A stretch of DNA of 34,909 bases, taken from assembly GCA_031262495.1 (NCBI GenBank), contig JAISHV010000019.1, positions 1 through 34,909 on the forward strand, in the 5' to 3' direction. This document shows, piece after piece, positions 1 to 6,638 of the stretch; the first letter of the stretch is position 1, and each line of letters begins with the position of its first letter. A program made the translations under genes and the position numbers. The notes beneath the pieces were generated by a model. The model did not search any database, had not been told where the DNA came from, and saw only the letters and a program-made list of their open reading frames with translations. The stretch comes from Ruminococcus sp. GTDB lineage: Bacteria > Bacillota > Clostridia > Oscillospirales > Ruminococcaceae.

Positions 1-151
1 CAAACGGGATTATTCTCACTTGAATTCTTGCTCGCTAATTTCGATTCAGTTTCTACACATCTTCAAGTCGAAAGTAGAATCGGTCGAAATTTGCAGTTAA
101 GTTAGTGCATATGGGGCGACAACGCCCCCAGCTTCGGCTGAAACTACCGCC

Positions 152-556
152 GTGACCACGACTACTGTAGTGACAACAACTCAAGCCCCGGTAACGACAA
201 CATCAGCTACAACTACCACAACGGCAACGACAACCGAAGCGACAACAACCGCTCCCGAAACCACCGCCGTAATCGGCGAAGAAGCGACGACATTAGAACA
301 GGTAGAAAGCGAAATAAGCGTTAGTAGTAGCGAGGTGACCACAACCACGGCGACCAGTACCGCCCTATTGACAAGTACCGAAGCTGTGACCACGACAATT
401 CCAGCAACTACGACCGGCGAAACTTTAGCTCCGGAAACCGCCGAAGAAGAAAACAAATTAAATCTTGGTGTTATTTTGCCCATCGCTTTAGTGAGTACGG
501 CTGTGATCGTGAGCGCAATCATAGTCATCTCTAAAAAACGTGGCAAAAAATCATAA
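152..556 (+). CDS. Thr-rich stalk and membrane anchor of a surface protein (5' end damaged or missing)
   Basis: The protein is about 80% low-complexity Thr/Glu/Ala/Val sequence (runs such as TTTEATTTAPETT). It is followed by one hydrophobic segment near residues 104-127 (LGVILPIALV... IIVI) and a basic tail KKRGKKS, the usual layout of a wall-spanning stalk plus C-terminal membrane anchor. The only conventional in-frame start is the GTG at 152, with no convincing ribosome site. The frame is open from 101, just after a TAA at 98-100. A different frame is open from the left edge to a TAG at 103-105 (reading QTGLFSLEFLLANF...). I infer that the window begins inside the ectodomain of a larger surface protein and that a single-base shift near 98-105 separates ectodomain and stalk; sequencing error is an alternative. 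The ectodomain family (cohesin-like?) cannot be named from about 33 residues. A terminator follows at 629. Confidence 0.6.
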   Translation: MTTTTVVTTTQAPVTTTSATTTTTATTTEATTTAPETTAVIGEEATTLEQVESEISVSSSEVTTTTATSTALLTSTEAVTTTIPATTTGETLAPETAEEENKLNLGVILPIALVSTAVIVSAIIVISKKRGKKS

Positions 557-628
557 CTGAAAATTTTAGTTTTACCCGCAAGAACAACAGCGTTCTGAAA
601 GGTGGAAGTGAAATGTTCAGAGATGAGT

Positions 629-667
629 AAATCCCGCTGAGGCAGTCTGCCGAAGCGGGATTTTTTA
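629..667 (+). terminator. Rho-independent terminator
   Basis: AAATCCCGCT at 629-638 pairs with AGCGGGATTT at 654-663. The long loop contains an inner GGCAG/CTGCC pairing, and the hairpin is followed by six T. It ends the surface-protein transcript on the plus strand and lies just beyond the 3' end of the leftward relaxase gene. Confidence 0.85.
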
Positions 668-697
668 TGTCAAATTCCATGGTTCGTTATACGACGA

Positions 698-1309
698 TTA
701 GTTATACTGACTTAAGCCACCGATCAGTAAGCCATTGATAGTCGTATCAACTACCCAAGTATTGCCGTAGTTAAGAGTACTGGAAACAAAAGGGGCGGGA
801 GCAACCGGGGATTTAAGGGCTGTCTGCTGATTTTGCCAGGCGTTGTAGATTTCGTCAGAAGAGTTTCGGAGTGTGCGGAGTGTTGAGCGGTTGCTGTACC
901 AGCACTTGCCGTTCAAGTCATAGGGGGCAACCGCGAAATGGTTGTGGATATGCCCCTTGTCGATGTGAGTTGAGATGATAACCTGCCGCTCACCGCCGAA
1001 GTTCTCCCACGCCCATTCACGCCCGATGTCGTGTGCTGTCTCCGGCGTGATATTGTCCTTAGGGTCGAAACTCTGAATATAGTGGTGTAACCGCACCCGC
1101 TCATTGCCTGTATGTTTACTCTCGTCATGAAACCGCTTGCCGGAAAACGCCTCATAGATGTCCCTAAACTCGTCATAGGCATAGTCCAAATCTGCCGTGA
1201 TGCTAACACCGCTTGCGTACTTCATATCGCTGTTTTTATCGCCGCGAAGAATGTACCGCAAAAAGTGCTTCGGCGATTTGTGAATCGAAATCTGCTTTAT
1301 GTACGGCAT
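698..1309 (-). CDS. Truncated MOBP-type relaxase (MobA/VirD2 family)
   Basis: A relaxase nicks the transfer origin and covalently holds the strand during conjugative mobilisation. The N-terminal half is intact. A YI-containing stretch near residue 19 carries the candidate catalytic Tyr, HHYIQSF is at about 75-81, and the metal-binding histidine motif HIDKGHIHNHF is at about 114-124 (numbered from the start chosen here). I chose the ATG at 1309 because GGGAG stands just upstream and the start overlaps the end of mobC by 13 bases, a typical coupling; a start at 1324 is possible. The length, 203 residues, is about half or less of a normal family member. The last 49 residues (from about nt 847, beginning YNAWQNQQT) do not resemble the expected continuation and look like foreign coding sequence joined by a deletion or recombination. 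The protein is probably a non-functional or partial relaxase. Confidence 0.85.
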   Translation of the reverse strand: MPYIKQISIHKSPKHFLRYILRGDKNSDMKYASGVSITADLDYAYDEFRDIYEAFSGKRFHDESKHTGNERVRLHHYIQSFDPKDNITPETAHDIGREWAWENFGGERQVIISTHIDKGHIHNHFAVAPYDLNGKCWYSNRSTLRTLRNSSDEIYNAWQNQQTALKSPVAPAPFVSSTLNYGNTWVVDTTINGLLIGGLSQYN

Positions 1310-1641
1310 TGCCTTTTCTCCCACGGCTTGCTGTTCACGGCGATACTCACGTCTATATGGTGCATTTTCATTTTTAAGAAGTCAATGTCGTCCTGCGAAA
1401 CGGTGTGAACGGTGTTACAAAGGTGTACAATCTGGTTAATGTTCACGCCGATGGAGTGAATCTCACGGATAAGGTGGTTAATGTCCTTCGGCTCGTAAAC
1501 ATTAATCTCATTCGTCAGAGCAGAGCGGCGGATAAAAGCGGTCGGTTTCATCCTCGCTGTTTTAGCTCGTTTTACAATATTATCCCAATCGCTCTGCTCG
1601 AAATCAATGCAAAAACGTTTCTTCGTATTCGTCTTTTTCAT
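1297..1641 (-). CDS. mobC: MobC-like relaxosome accessory protein
   Basis: MobC proteins bind near oriT, help open the strands and assist the relaxase. This 114-residue protein has the family layout. A basic N-terminus (MKKTNTKKRF) is followed by a ribbon-helix-helix-like start (FEQSDWDNIVKRAKTARMKP). Next is the hallmark INHLIREIHSIGVNINQIVHLCN segment, close to the common L..L..IG.N.NQI consensus, and then a helical C-terminus. The ATG at 1641 is preferred over an upstream TTG at 1647 because AAAGGGG lies 9 bases before the ATG but only 2 before the TTG. It sits between the excisionase-like gene (72 bases upstream) and the relaxase, which it overlaps. The three probably form one leftward operon driven by the promoter at 2118-2090. 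The gene itself appears intact. Confidence 0.85.
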   Translation of the reverse strand: MKKTNTKKRFCIDFEQSDWDNIVKRAKTARMKPTAFIRRSALTNEINVYEPKDINHLIREIHSIGVNINQIVHLCNTVHTVSQDDIDFLKMKMHHIDVSIAVNSKPWEKRQCRT

Positions 1642-1713
1642 GGTCAAAGTCCCCTTTGAAACTACCGCCTAAAAGTGGTATTTCGAAATTTTCATATGAA
1701 AATTCTATGCTCG

Positions 1714-1959
1714 CTATCCTCTCCCTATACTCCCTATCATGTTTTCAAGATAGCATGAATCCGTCTCATCATAAAGCACCGAGTTTTCCAGATAATCGGA
1801 GAGGCTTCCCATATTGATGAAGATTTTCGTCTTCCCGGCACGTACCGCCCGAACCGTACCCCGGAGGGCAAGCTGCCTGATGTAATACTCGGAAAGCCCG
1901 AAAGTCTGCGAAGCCTCGCGTATTGTCCCCATTCGAGGGTGAGTTTTGGTTTCATTCAT
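1714..1959 (-). CDS. Excisionase-like helix-turn-helix DNA-binding protein
   Basis: This small 81-residue protein has a MerR/excisionase-type winged-helix core: GTIREASQTFGLSEYYIRQLALRGTVRAVRAGKTKIFINMGSL, where the last part is the usual wing (basic turn followed by a hydrophobic strand) and SDYLE follows. Such proteins (HTH_17/Xis type) help tyrosine recombinases excise integrated elements or regulate nearby genes. The ATG at 1959 was chosen because GGAGG lies 8 bases upstream; the longer frame to 1995 would place codons over the ribosome site and promoter DNA. It is first in the leftward mobilisation operon and lies next to the face-to-face promoters at 1989-2118, so it is a reasonable candidate for their regulator. 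That role is inference. Confidence 0.75.
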   Translation of the reverse strand: MNETKTHPRMGTIREASQTFGLSEYYIRQLALRGTVRAVRAGKTKIFINMGSLSDYLENSVLYDETDSCYLENMIGSIGRG

Positions 1960-1988
1960 AAATTTTTCCTCCATAAGTATTTTTTCGA

Positions 1989-2017
1989 TTGACAAAAAAG
2001 ATAATTTGTGCTATAAT
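1989..2017 (+). promoter_or_regulatory. Perfect consensus sigma-A promoter, rightward (defence cargo)
   Basis: TTGACA at 1989-1994, a 17-base spacer, TATAAT at 2012-2017, with an extended -10 (TGC before TATAAT). The expected start is near 2024, giving a leader of more than 100 bases before the DUF6076-type gene. AAAAAGAT/ATCTTTTT (1995-2002 and 2016-2023) form an inverted repeat across the spacer and -10. Confidence 0.85.
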
Positions 2018-2083
2018 CTTTTTAGTATTAAAAAGAATTTGCCAACCGCTTCTAAATGTACTCATAAAAAGTATTTATAGCAC
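2008..2083. repeat. 9-bp inverted repeat, one copy at each facing promoter (operator candidate)
   Basis: GTGCTATAA at 2008-2016 covers the -10 of the rightward promoter. Its exact reverse complement TTATAGCAC at 2075-2083 covers the predicted start of the leftward promoter. The arms are 67 bp apart centre to centre. Their symmetric placement suggests paired operator sites for one regulator; this is inference, since part of each arm is constrained by being a promoter element. Confidence 0.45.
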
Positions 2084-2089
2084 GTACAT

Positions 2090-2118
2090 ATTATATCACC
2101 AAATAATTCTATTGTCAA
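2090..2118 (-). promoter_or_regulatory. Perfect consensus sigma-A promoter, leftward (excisionase-mobC-relaxase)
   Basis: Read on the minus strand: TTGACA (2118-2113), a 17-base spacer, TATAAT (2095-2090), with extended -10 TGA. The start is expected near 2083. Transcription runs toward the excisionase-like gene at 1959 and straight across the rightward promoter at 1989-2017. The -35 overlaps the AAGGGG (2117-2122) that is the best ribosome-site candidate for the DUF6076-type gene on the other strand. Confidence 0.85.
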
Positions 2119-2262
2119 GGGGTTTTTAAAATAAATTTTAAAATTTATGTTTTTAGTGAAAATAATGAACTACACTTTGTTAATCTTAAAGATAAAGGTG
2201 TTTTAAACTTATCCTTATTTGAATTTGCGTGTGATTTAGCAACTTTAAAATCAAGGGGATGG

Positions 2263-3063
2263 TTGAAAAAAGAGTATAATGGGCTTCCGTTTAATCAAAT
2301 ACTTAACGACCTTAATGATATATGCCGACACACAACTGCAGAAATTTTGGTCGGGTTCCTGAAAGCCAATGGAAAAATGGTTCTTGATGAGATTATTGAT
2401 GCTTCACTCCTTGCCTCGGATTGTGTTGCCAAATATAAAGAAATATGTTACGACAGAACCCCTGACAATATGAATACAATTGAAAATCTCCTAACAAATA
2501 ACATTAAGAATTTGAATTGTGGTTTTACAGTAGCTTATAAAAAAGTCCATGAAAATTCAAGATTGGCTTATGTATTTGAAAGTATAAAACACTTATTGTA
2601 TTACGATTTTTATGAAACAGGAAAAGCATATCGCTCTTACAGCGATGAATCAATTAAAATAAAGAAGTGTCAAAATTGCGGTCGATATTTCGTTTTAAAA
2701 GGACGTTCCACTGCAATTTATTGTGATTACCCCGCTCCGCAAAATTTAAGTTTCAATTGTAATGACCCGCAAATGACTCGCTTTTACGGACAGAGCGATA
2801 CCGAAATCAAAGCAAAGAAACGAAGACATAGAATTTTCACCACTTGGCAAAATCGACTTCGTAGCAACCCGGAAGACACAACAGCGCAAGAGATTTTCGA
2901 GAATTTTAAAGAGCGGGATGCTGAATTTAAGATTGCTGTTGAGAATAATACTCAAACAGAAATGCAGTATTATGAATTTCTCAAAAATTTCCCGACACCG
3001 AGACAATACAAGGATAACCCTGAACAGTATGCGAATGCTATAAACGGCACGGAGGAAGAGTAA
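2263..3063 (+). CDS. DUF6076-type zinc-ribbon protein, partner of the TIR effector
   Basis: No biochemical function is known to me; I recognise it as probably DUF6076 from the overall pattern. Counted from the TTG at 2263 it has 266 residues: an N-terminal helical region, a Cys4 zinc-ribbon-like motif (C136xxC139, C154, C166) around residues 136-166, a basic KAKKRRHR segment at about 184-191, and a charged helical C-terminus. The true N-terminus is probably further upstream. The same frame is open from 2107, and 2131-2262 encodes plausible protein (FKIYVFSENNELHFVNLKDK...), but that stretch has no ATG, GTG or TTG. An ATA at 2131 lies 8 bases after AAGGGG and may be the start. The next gene begins one base after the stop, so the pair is translationally coupled. 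The context suggests a defence or toxin-antitoxin role, possibly sensing or restraining the TIR protein; this is inference. Confidence 0.75.
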   Translation: MKKEYNGLPFNQILNDLNDICRHTTAEILVGFLKANGKMVLDEIIDASLLASDCVAKYKEICYDRTPDNMNTIENLLTNNIKNLNCGFTVAYKKVHENSRLAYVFESIKHLLYYDFYETGKAYRSYSDESIKIKKCQNCGRYFVLKGRSTAIYCDYPAPQNLSFNCNDPQMTRFYGQSDTEIKAKKRRHRIFTTWQNRLRSNPEDTTAQEIFENFKERDAEFKIAVENNTQTEMQYYEFLKNFPTPRQYKDNPEQYANAINGTEEE

Positions 3064-3064
3064 T

Positions 3065-3823
3065 ATGTTTGAAAAATTACCGTCGAATTCAAGACAACTT
3101 TTAAAAGAAATCCTCGAATGCGATTCATCCAATAAAGCTGTTGAAATGTTACGACAACGATTTAAACAATATGATAATAATAATCAAAACGATAAGAAAT
3201 TAGAATTGCGTTCAATTTTAGGTGAACTAAAACAAAAGGGGCTTATTATAACACAATGGTCAGCTAATGTTCCATATGATATAGTGATAAACAATTCCGC
3301 AAGAACATATTTCGAAATGGAACCCGAATATGAGCGTTCTAATTCAGATAATATTATTCCGACTTCAAACAATCGTATCCAAAAAAAAATTTTCATTGTT
3401 CATGGTCACGATGATACCATGAAATTCGCCGTAAAGGACGTCATAACGTCGTTAAAGCTAACTCCGATAATTTTACATGAACAACCGAACAAAGGCAGAA
3501 CTATAATCGAAAAATTTGAGCAACTGTCGGAAGACGTGGGATTTGCCATAGTTCTCTTGTCGGCTGACGATGAAATGAAGGACGGCAAATTCCGAGCAAG
3601 ACAAAACGTCATACTGGAGTTAGGTTATTTCGTAGCAAAACTCGGACGAGACAGAGTTGTCGCTCTTTATGATACCTCAAAAGAAGTTGACATACCATCA
3701 GATATATCCGGAGTTTTGTATGAGCCATACGATAATCCGAATGGTGCATGGAAAAATGAGATAGTACAGGAATTAAAAGCTGCAGGATATAATGTCAGTG
3801 CAGATGACCTAATAAAAGTTTAG
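3065..3823 (+). CDS. TIR-like (PF10137, CAP12/PycTIR-type) effector protein
   Basis: TIR domains of this family are linked to NAD+ cleavage or nucleotide signalling in anti-phage abortive systems. Residues 1-100 form a helical, charged N-terminal domain. Residues 108-200 are the TIR-like fold, starting with the strand and loop KIFIVHGHD (108-116), then HEQPNKGRTIIEKFE (138-152), the hydrophobic strand GFAIVLLSADDE (159-170), RARQNVILELGYF (177-189) and DRVVALY (196-202). Glu185 in the ELGYF segment is the likely catalytic residue by family analogy. Length (252 residues) is normal and no defect is seen. GGAGG lies 9-10 bases before the start. It follows the DUF6076-type gene with a 1-base gap, and a 57-base gap separates it from the methyltransferase. 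A defence effector role is inferred from family and context; the N-terminal sensor-like domain is unrecognised. Confidence 0.88.
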   Translation: MFEKLPSNSRQLLKEILECDSSNKAVEMLRQRFKQYDNNNQNDKKLELRSILGELKQKGLIITQWSANVPYDIVINNSARTYFEMEPEYERSNSDNIIPTSNNRIQKKIFIVHGHDDTMKFAVKDVITSLKLTPIILHEQPNKGRTIIEKFEQLSEDVGFAIVLLSADDEMKDGKFRARQNVILELGYFVAKLGRDRVVALYDTSKEVDIPSDISGVLYEPYDNPNGAWKNEIVQELKAAGYNVSADDLIKV

Positions 3824-3880
3824 TTTTAAAATAAAAAAATCAAGCGGCAGAAAACCCATTCTCCGCTAATCGAGGAACAT

Positions 3881-5464
3881 ATGTATAATGAATTATTGTC
3901 GGTGCCTGAGGCTTCGGCGTGGGCAACGGCACGTGTCGGGCGTAATGTTACTGCATCAAATATCGCTTACCTTATCCAATACGGGCGAGTTCGCAAGCTT
4001 TCAAATAACGGAGGCACTTTTGTTGCTGTCGAAGATTTAGAAAACTATTATAATTCATACGATGGCGTTCGCGAACTGAACTACAAAGCACGTCTCGGCG
4101 ATGATATAAACTGGACGCTTTCGTTTTCTCAAGTAAAGGAATCGGAGTCTACCAAGCACGTACATAGACTGCATCCGTACAAAGGGAAATTCATTCCTCA
4201 GCTGGTTGAATACTTTATTGATGACCATACCGATAGTTTTAAGCGTGACGTTTATTTTCATCAAGGGGATACCATTCTTGACCCGTTTTCCGGCAGCGGT
4301 ACAACGATGGTACAAGCGAACGAATGCGGTATGAACGCCATCGGAATTGATATTTCTGCGTTTAATGCTCTAATTGCGAACTGCAAGGTTTCAAAATATG
4401 ATATTAACGAAATCAATTTAGAAATACAACGCATTTCACAAGCTTTGAGGGATTTTGTTTCAAAAACTAAAATAGCAGAGTTTGAAGAACGTTTACTCAT
4501 TGAATTGAATAAATTTAATTCTGAGTATTTCCCTGTCCCAGATTATAAATATCGTTTGCGGCAAGGCGAGATTAACGAGCGTGAATATTCACGGGAGATG
4601 GAAGAAAGATTCCTGCCGATATACAATTCGCTTGTGAAGGAATATGATGTCAAACTTCGGCAAAAGCAGGATTCAAACTTCCTTGAAAAATGGTTCTTAC
4701 AACAGGTACGAGATGAAATTGACTTTACTTTTGAGCGGCTTAAGGAAGTAAAAAATCCGCAAACGAAGAAGATACTGACCATAATTCTAAGCCGCACAAT
4801 GCGGAGCTGCCGTGCTACAACACATTCAGACCTTGCTACGCTGATTGACCCTGTAACTACTACCTACTACTGCACAAAACACGGGAAGATGTGCAAGCCT
4901 TTGTTTTCAATTGTTAAGTGGTGGGAAAGTTATTGCAAAGATACTATTGTACGGCTTAATAACTTTGATTCAAAACGAACTGCGACCTATCAAAGCTGTT
5001 TAGTTGGTGACAGTCGAAATATTGACATAATTGGCGAACTTAAAAAACGCAATCCATCTTTTGCATCGATTGCTGAAAAGAAAAAAATCGCCGGTATCTT
5101 TTCATCTCCACCGTATGTTGGAATGATTGATTATCACGAGCAGCACGCATATGCCTATGATTTATTTGGTTTTGAGCGGCGTGATGGCAGTGAAATAGGT
5201 CCGCTATTTAAGGGTAAAGGCAAAGAAGCTCAACGAAGCTATGCGGAAGGTATTTCGCAAGTCCTGCTTAACTGCAAGCGTTTCTTCATAGAGGATTATA
5301 ACGTTTTCCTTGTAGCAAATGATAAGCACAATCTATATCCAACTATCGCGGAAAATGCCGGTATGCAGATTGTAAACACATTCCGACGCCCTGTACTTAA
5401 TCGCTCGGAAAAAGACAAGACTGCATATTCTGAAACTATTTTTCATTTACGGGAGGCAAAATAA
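3881..5464 (+). CDS. Type II DNA modification methyltransferase (amino-methyltransferase)
   Basis: It transfers a methyl group from S-adenosylmethionine to an exocyclic amino group in DNA, protecting sites from the neighbouring nuclease. Visible motifs are an N-terminal HTH-like segment (about 6-40), HPYKGKF (98-104), the AdoMet-binding LDPFSGSGTT (133-142) with GIDIS (155-159), and the catalytic SSPPYVG (about 407-413). Motif I precedes motif IV with roughly 265 residues between, which probably contains the target-recognition domain. SPPY suggests N4-cytosine methylation, but N6-adenine cannot be excluded from motifs alone. At 527 residues it appears complete, ending with the usual SETIFHLR strand. 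GAGG stands just before the ATG. The endonuclease gene starts one base after the stop, so the two form a restriction-modification pair. Confidence 0.9.
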   Translation: MYNELLSVPEASAWATARVGRNVTASNIAYLIQYGRVRKLSNNGGTFVAVEDLENYYNSYDGVRELNYKARLGDDINWTLSFSQVKESESTKHVHRLHPYKGKFIPQLVEYFIDDHTDSFKRDVYFHQGDTILDPFSGSGTTMVQANECGMNAIGIDISAFNALIANCKVSKYDINEINLEIQRISQALRDFVSKTKIAEFEERLLIELNKFNSEYFPVPDYKYRLRQGEINEREYSREMEERFLPIYNSLVKEYDVKLRQKQDSNFLEKWFLQQVRDEIDFTFERLKEVKNPQTKKILTIILSRTMRSCRATTHSDLATLIDPVTTTYYCTKHGKMCKPLFSIVKWWESYCKDTIVRLNNFDSKRTATYQSCLVGDSRNIDIIGELKKRNPSFASIAEKKKIAGIFSSPPYVGMIDYHEQHAYAYDLFGFERRDGSEIGPLFKGKGKEAQRSYAEGISQVLLNCKRFFIEDYNVFLVANDKHNLYPTIAENAGMQIVNTFRRPVLNRSEKDKTAYSETIFHLREAK

Positions 5465-5465
5465 T

Positions 5466-6236
5466 ATGAACTTGACACTGCAAAAGAAGGTTGAACAGAC
5501 AATTACAACTTGCTTGAGGAATAAGCTTGCTAATTACACCCCCGAAAGCAAGGAAATGCCGTTTCATTATCGGCTCATCGGCAAGGACAGAATGGCTCTT
5601 TTCTCTTTTATACATTCGCTTAATACTTCATTTGGTACTTCCATATTCGAGCCTGTGGCACAAGCTCTTGCGAGTGAACGCTTCGCAAAGGCTTCTACAC
5701 AACATATAATCGGAAACACGATTTACGATAACAATCAACGTGCTATTTCTGAAATTCTTGATTCGCTTCGGGCAGGTAATAGCGATCCGAATAAACTTGC
5801 CGAAATAGAGGCTATCAGAGAATCTCTGTCTGGTACGACGCACAGCGTTAAGCCCACAAAGGTTGATTTATATCTTGAGGATAATAACGGTGCGAAGTGG
5901 TTATTCGATATTAAATCGCCAAAACCGAATAAAGGCGAATTTCAAGGATTCAAGCGTACCCTGTTAGAATGGGTTGCGATTGCCTTGTCAAACGATGATA
6001 AGCATGAAGTTCATTCGCTAATCGCCTTCCCCTATAATCCATACGCACCGAAACCGTACGAACGCTGGACGATGAAGGGCTTGTTTGACCTTAAGCATGA
6101 AATTATGGTTGCCGAGGAATTTTGGGATTTCCTTGGCGGCGAAGGCACATACGAGGAGCTGCTTGATTGTTTCGCTCGTGTTGGCGATGATATGCGTGGC
6201 GAGATTGATGAATATTTTAAGCGGTTTATGGTTTAA
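5466..6236 (+). CDS. TdeIII-family type II restriction endonuclease
   Basis: This cleaves unmodified DNA at the site protected by the upstream methyltransferase. The N-terminal pattern (MPFHYRLIGKDRMALFSFIHSLNTSFG, about residues 31-57) is characteristic of the TdeIII/MjaII family. From memory, family members with known specificity cut GGNCC; the site for this copy is unproven. A PD-(D/E)XK-type centre is visible as VDLYLE (Asp134) followed by WLFDIKSPKPN (Asp148, Lys150). At 256 residues it is near family length and looks intact. GGAGG stands 9 bases before the ATG, and the gap to the methyltransferase stop is one base. A 12-bp-stem hairpin at 6302-6328 follows. The pair probably acts both as a phage barrier and as an addiction module stabilising the element. 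Confidence 0.87.
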   Translation: MNLTLQKKVEQTITTCLRNKLANYTPESKEMPFHYRLIGKDRMALFSFIHSLNTSFGTSIFEPVAQALASERFAKASTQHIIGNTIYDNNQRAISEILDSLRAGNSDPNKLAEIEAIRESLSGTTHSVKPTKVDLYLEDNNGAKWLFDIKSPKPNKGEFQGFKRTLLEWVAIALSNDDKHEVHSLIAFPYNPYAPKPYERWTMKGLFDLKHEIMVAEEFWDFLGGEGTYEELLDCFARVGDDMRGEIDEYFKRFMV

Positions 6237-6301
6237 TTAGATTCTGTACTATTCAAACCCTATTTTCATCTCGCATACACAGGCGACAATACAAACAACT
6301 C

Positions 6302-6328
6302 AAATCGGCACGCAGTGCGTGCCGATTT
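6302..6328. terminator. Bidirectional terminator hairpin between convergent genes
   Basis: AAATCGGCACGC and GCGTGCCGATTT form an uninterrupted 12-bp stem with a 3-base loop. It lies between the rightward restriction gene (stop 6236) and the leftward small gene (stop 6353). Only short T tracts follow on each side, so it may work as a bidirectional terminator or mRNA end. Confidence 0.7.
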
Positions 6329-6352
6329 ATCAGTTCTTTGTCCATACTGCTT

Positions 6353-6592
6353 TCAATATTCGTCAATACCTACCCACTCGTAACCCTGAGCTTCAATATT
6401 ACTAACTGCTTTATTCAAGGTATCTTCATCAACATCAGGATATTTTTCTACCAAGACTTCCTCTGCATCGTACGGACCACCATTTAAGTATTGATAACCG
6501 CCTTCTCGTTTATCATAATATACACCATCCGCAGGATTCTTATAATTTTGAAAGAACCACTTTACTAAGTCATCAACTTTATATTTAGACAT
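6353..6592 (-). CDS. Small conserved hypothetical protein with GGY...GGPYDA motif
   Basis: This 79-residue acidic protein has no signal peptide or membrane segment. The core reads NPADGVYYDKREGGYQYLNGGPYDAEEVL followed by a helical tail with an AVSNIEAQGYEW-type ending. The pattern looks conserved, and I have the impression of similar segments at the N-terminus of larger proteins, but I cannot name the family or a function. The gene is real by its signals: AAAGGAGGT lies 6-7 bases before the ATG, and a TTGACA/TAAATT promoter stands immediately upstream. It is a single-gene unit convergent with the restriction-modification operon, so a role in the same accessory cargo (immunity, anti-defence, or passenger) is possible but unsupported. 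Confidence 0.75.
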   Translation of the reverse strand: MSKYKVDDLVKWFFQNYKNPADGVYYDKREGGYQYLNGGPYDAEEVLVEKYPDVDEDTLNKAVSNIEAQGYEWVGIDEY

Positions 6593-6610
6593 AATTCTTT
6601 ACCTCCTTTT

Positions 6611-6638
6611 AATTTACCATATTTTTGCTATATGTCAA
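6611..6638 (-). promoter_or_regulatory. Promoter of the small GGPYDA gene
   Basis: On the minus strand TTGACA (6638-6633) and TAAATT (6616-6611) are 16 bases apart, with an extended -10 TGG. The start would fall near 6604, inside or at the edge of the ribosome site (6607-6601), so the mRNA leader would be extremely short. Confidence 0.6.

Noticed and set aside
181-546. Antisense frame opposite the Thr-rich stalk
   Set aside because: An artefact of ACN codons read backwards; poly-Val/Ala sequence without a start signal.
3065-3823. The TIR protein as a STING- or CBASS-type effector
   Set aside because: No cyclic-nucleotide-binding STING domain is seen and no CD-NTase gene is in the window; only the TIR-like part can be supported.
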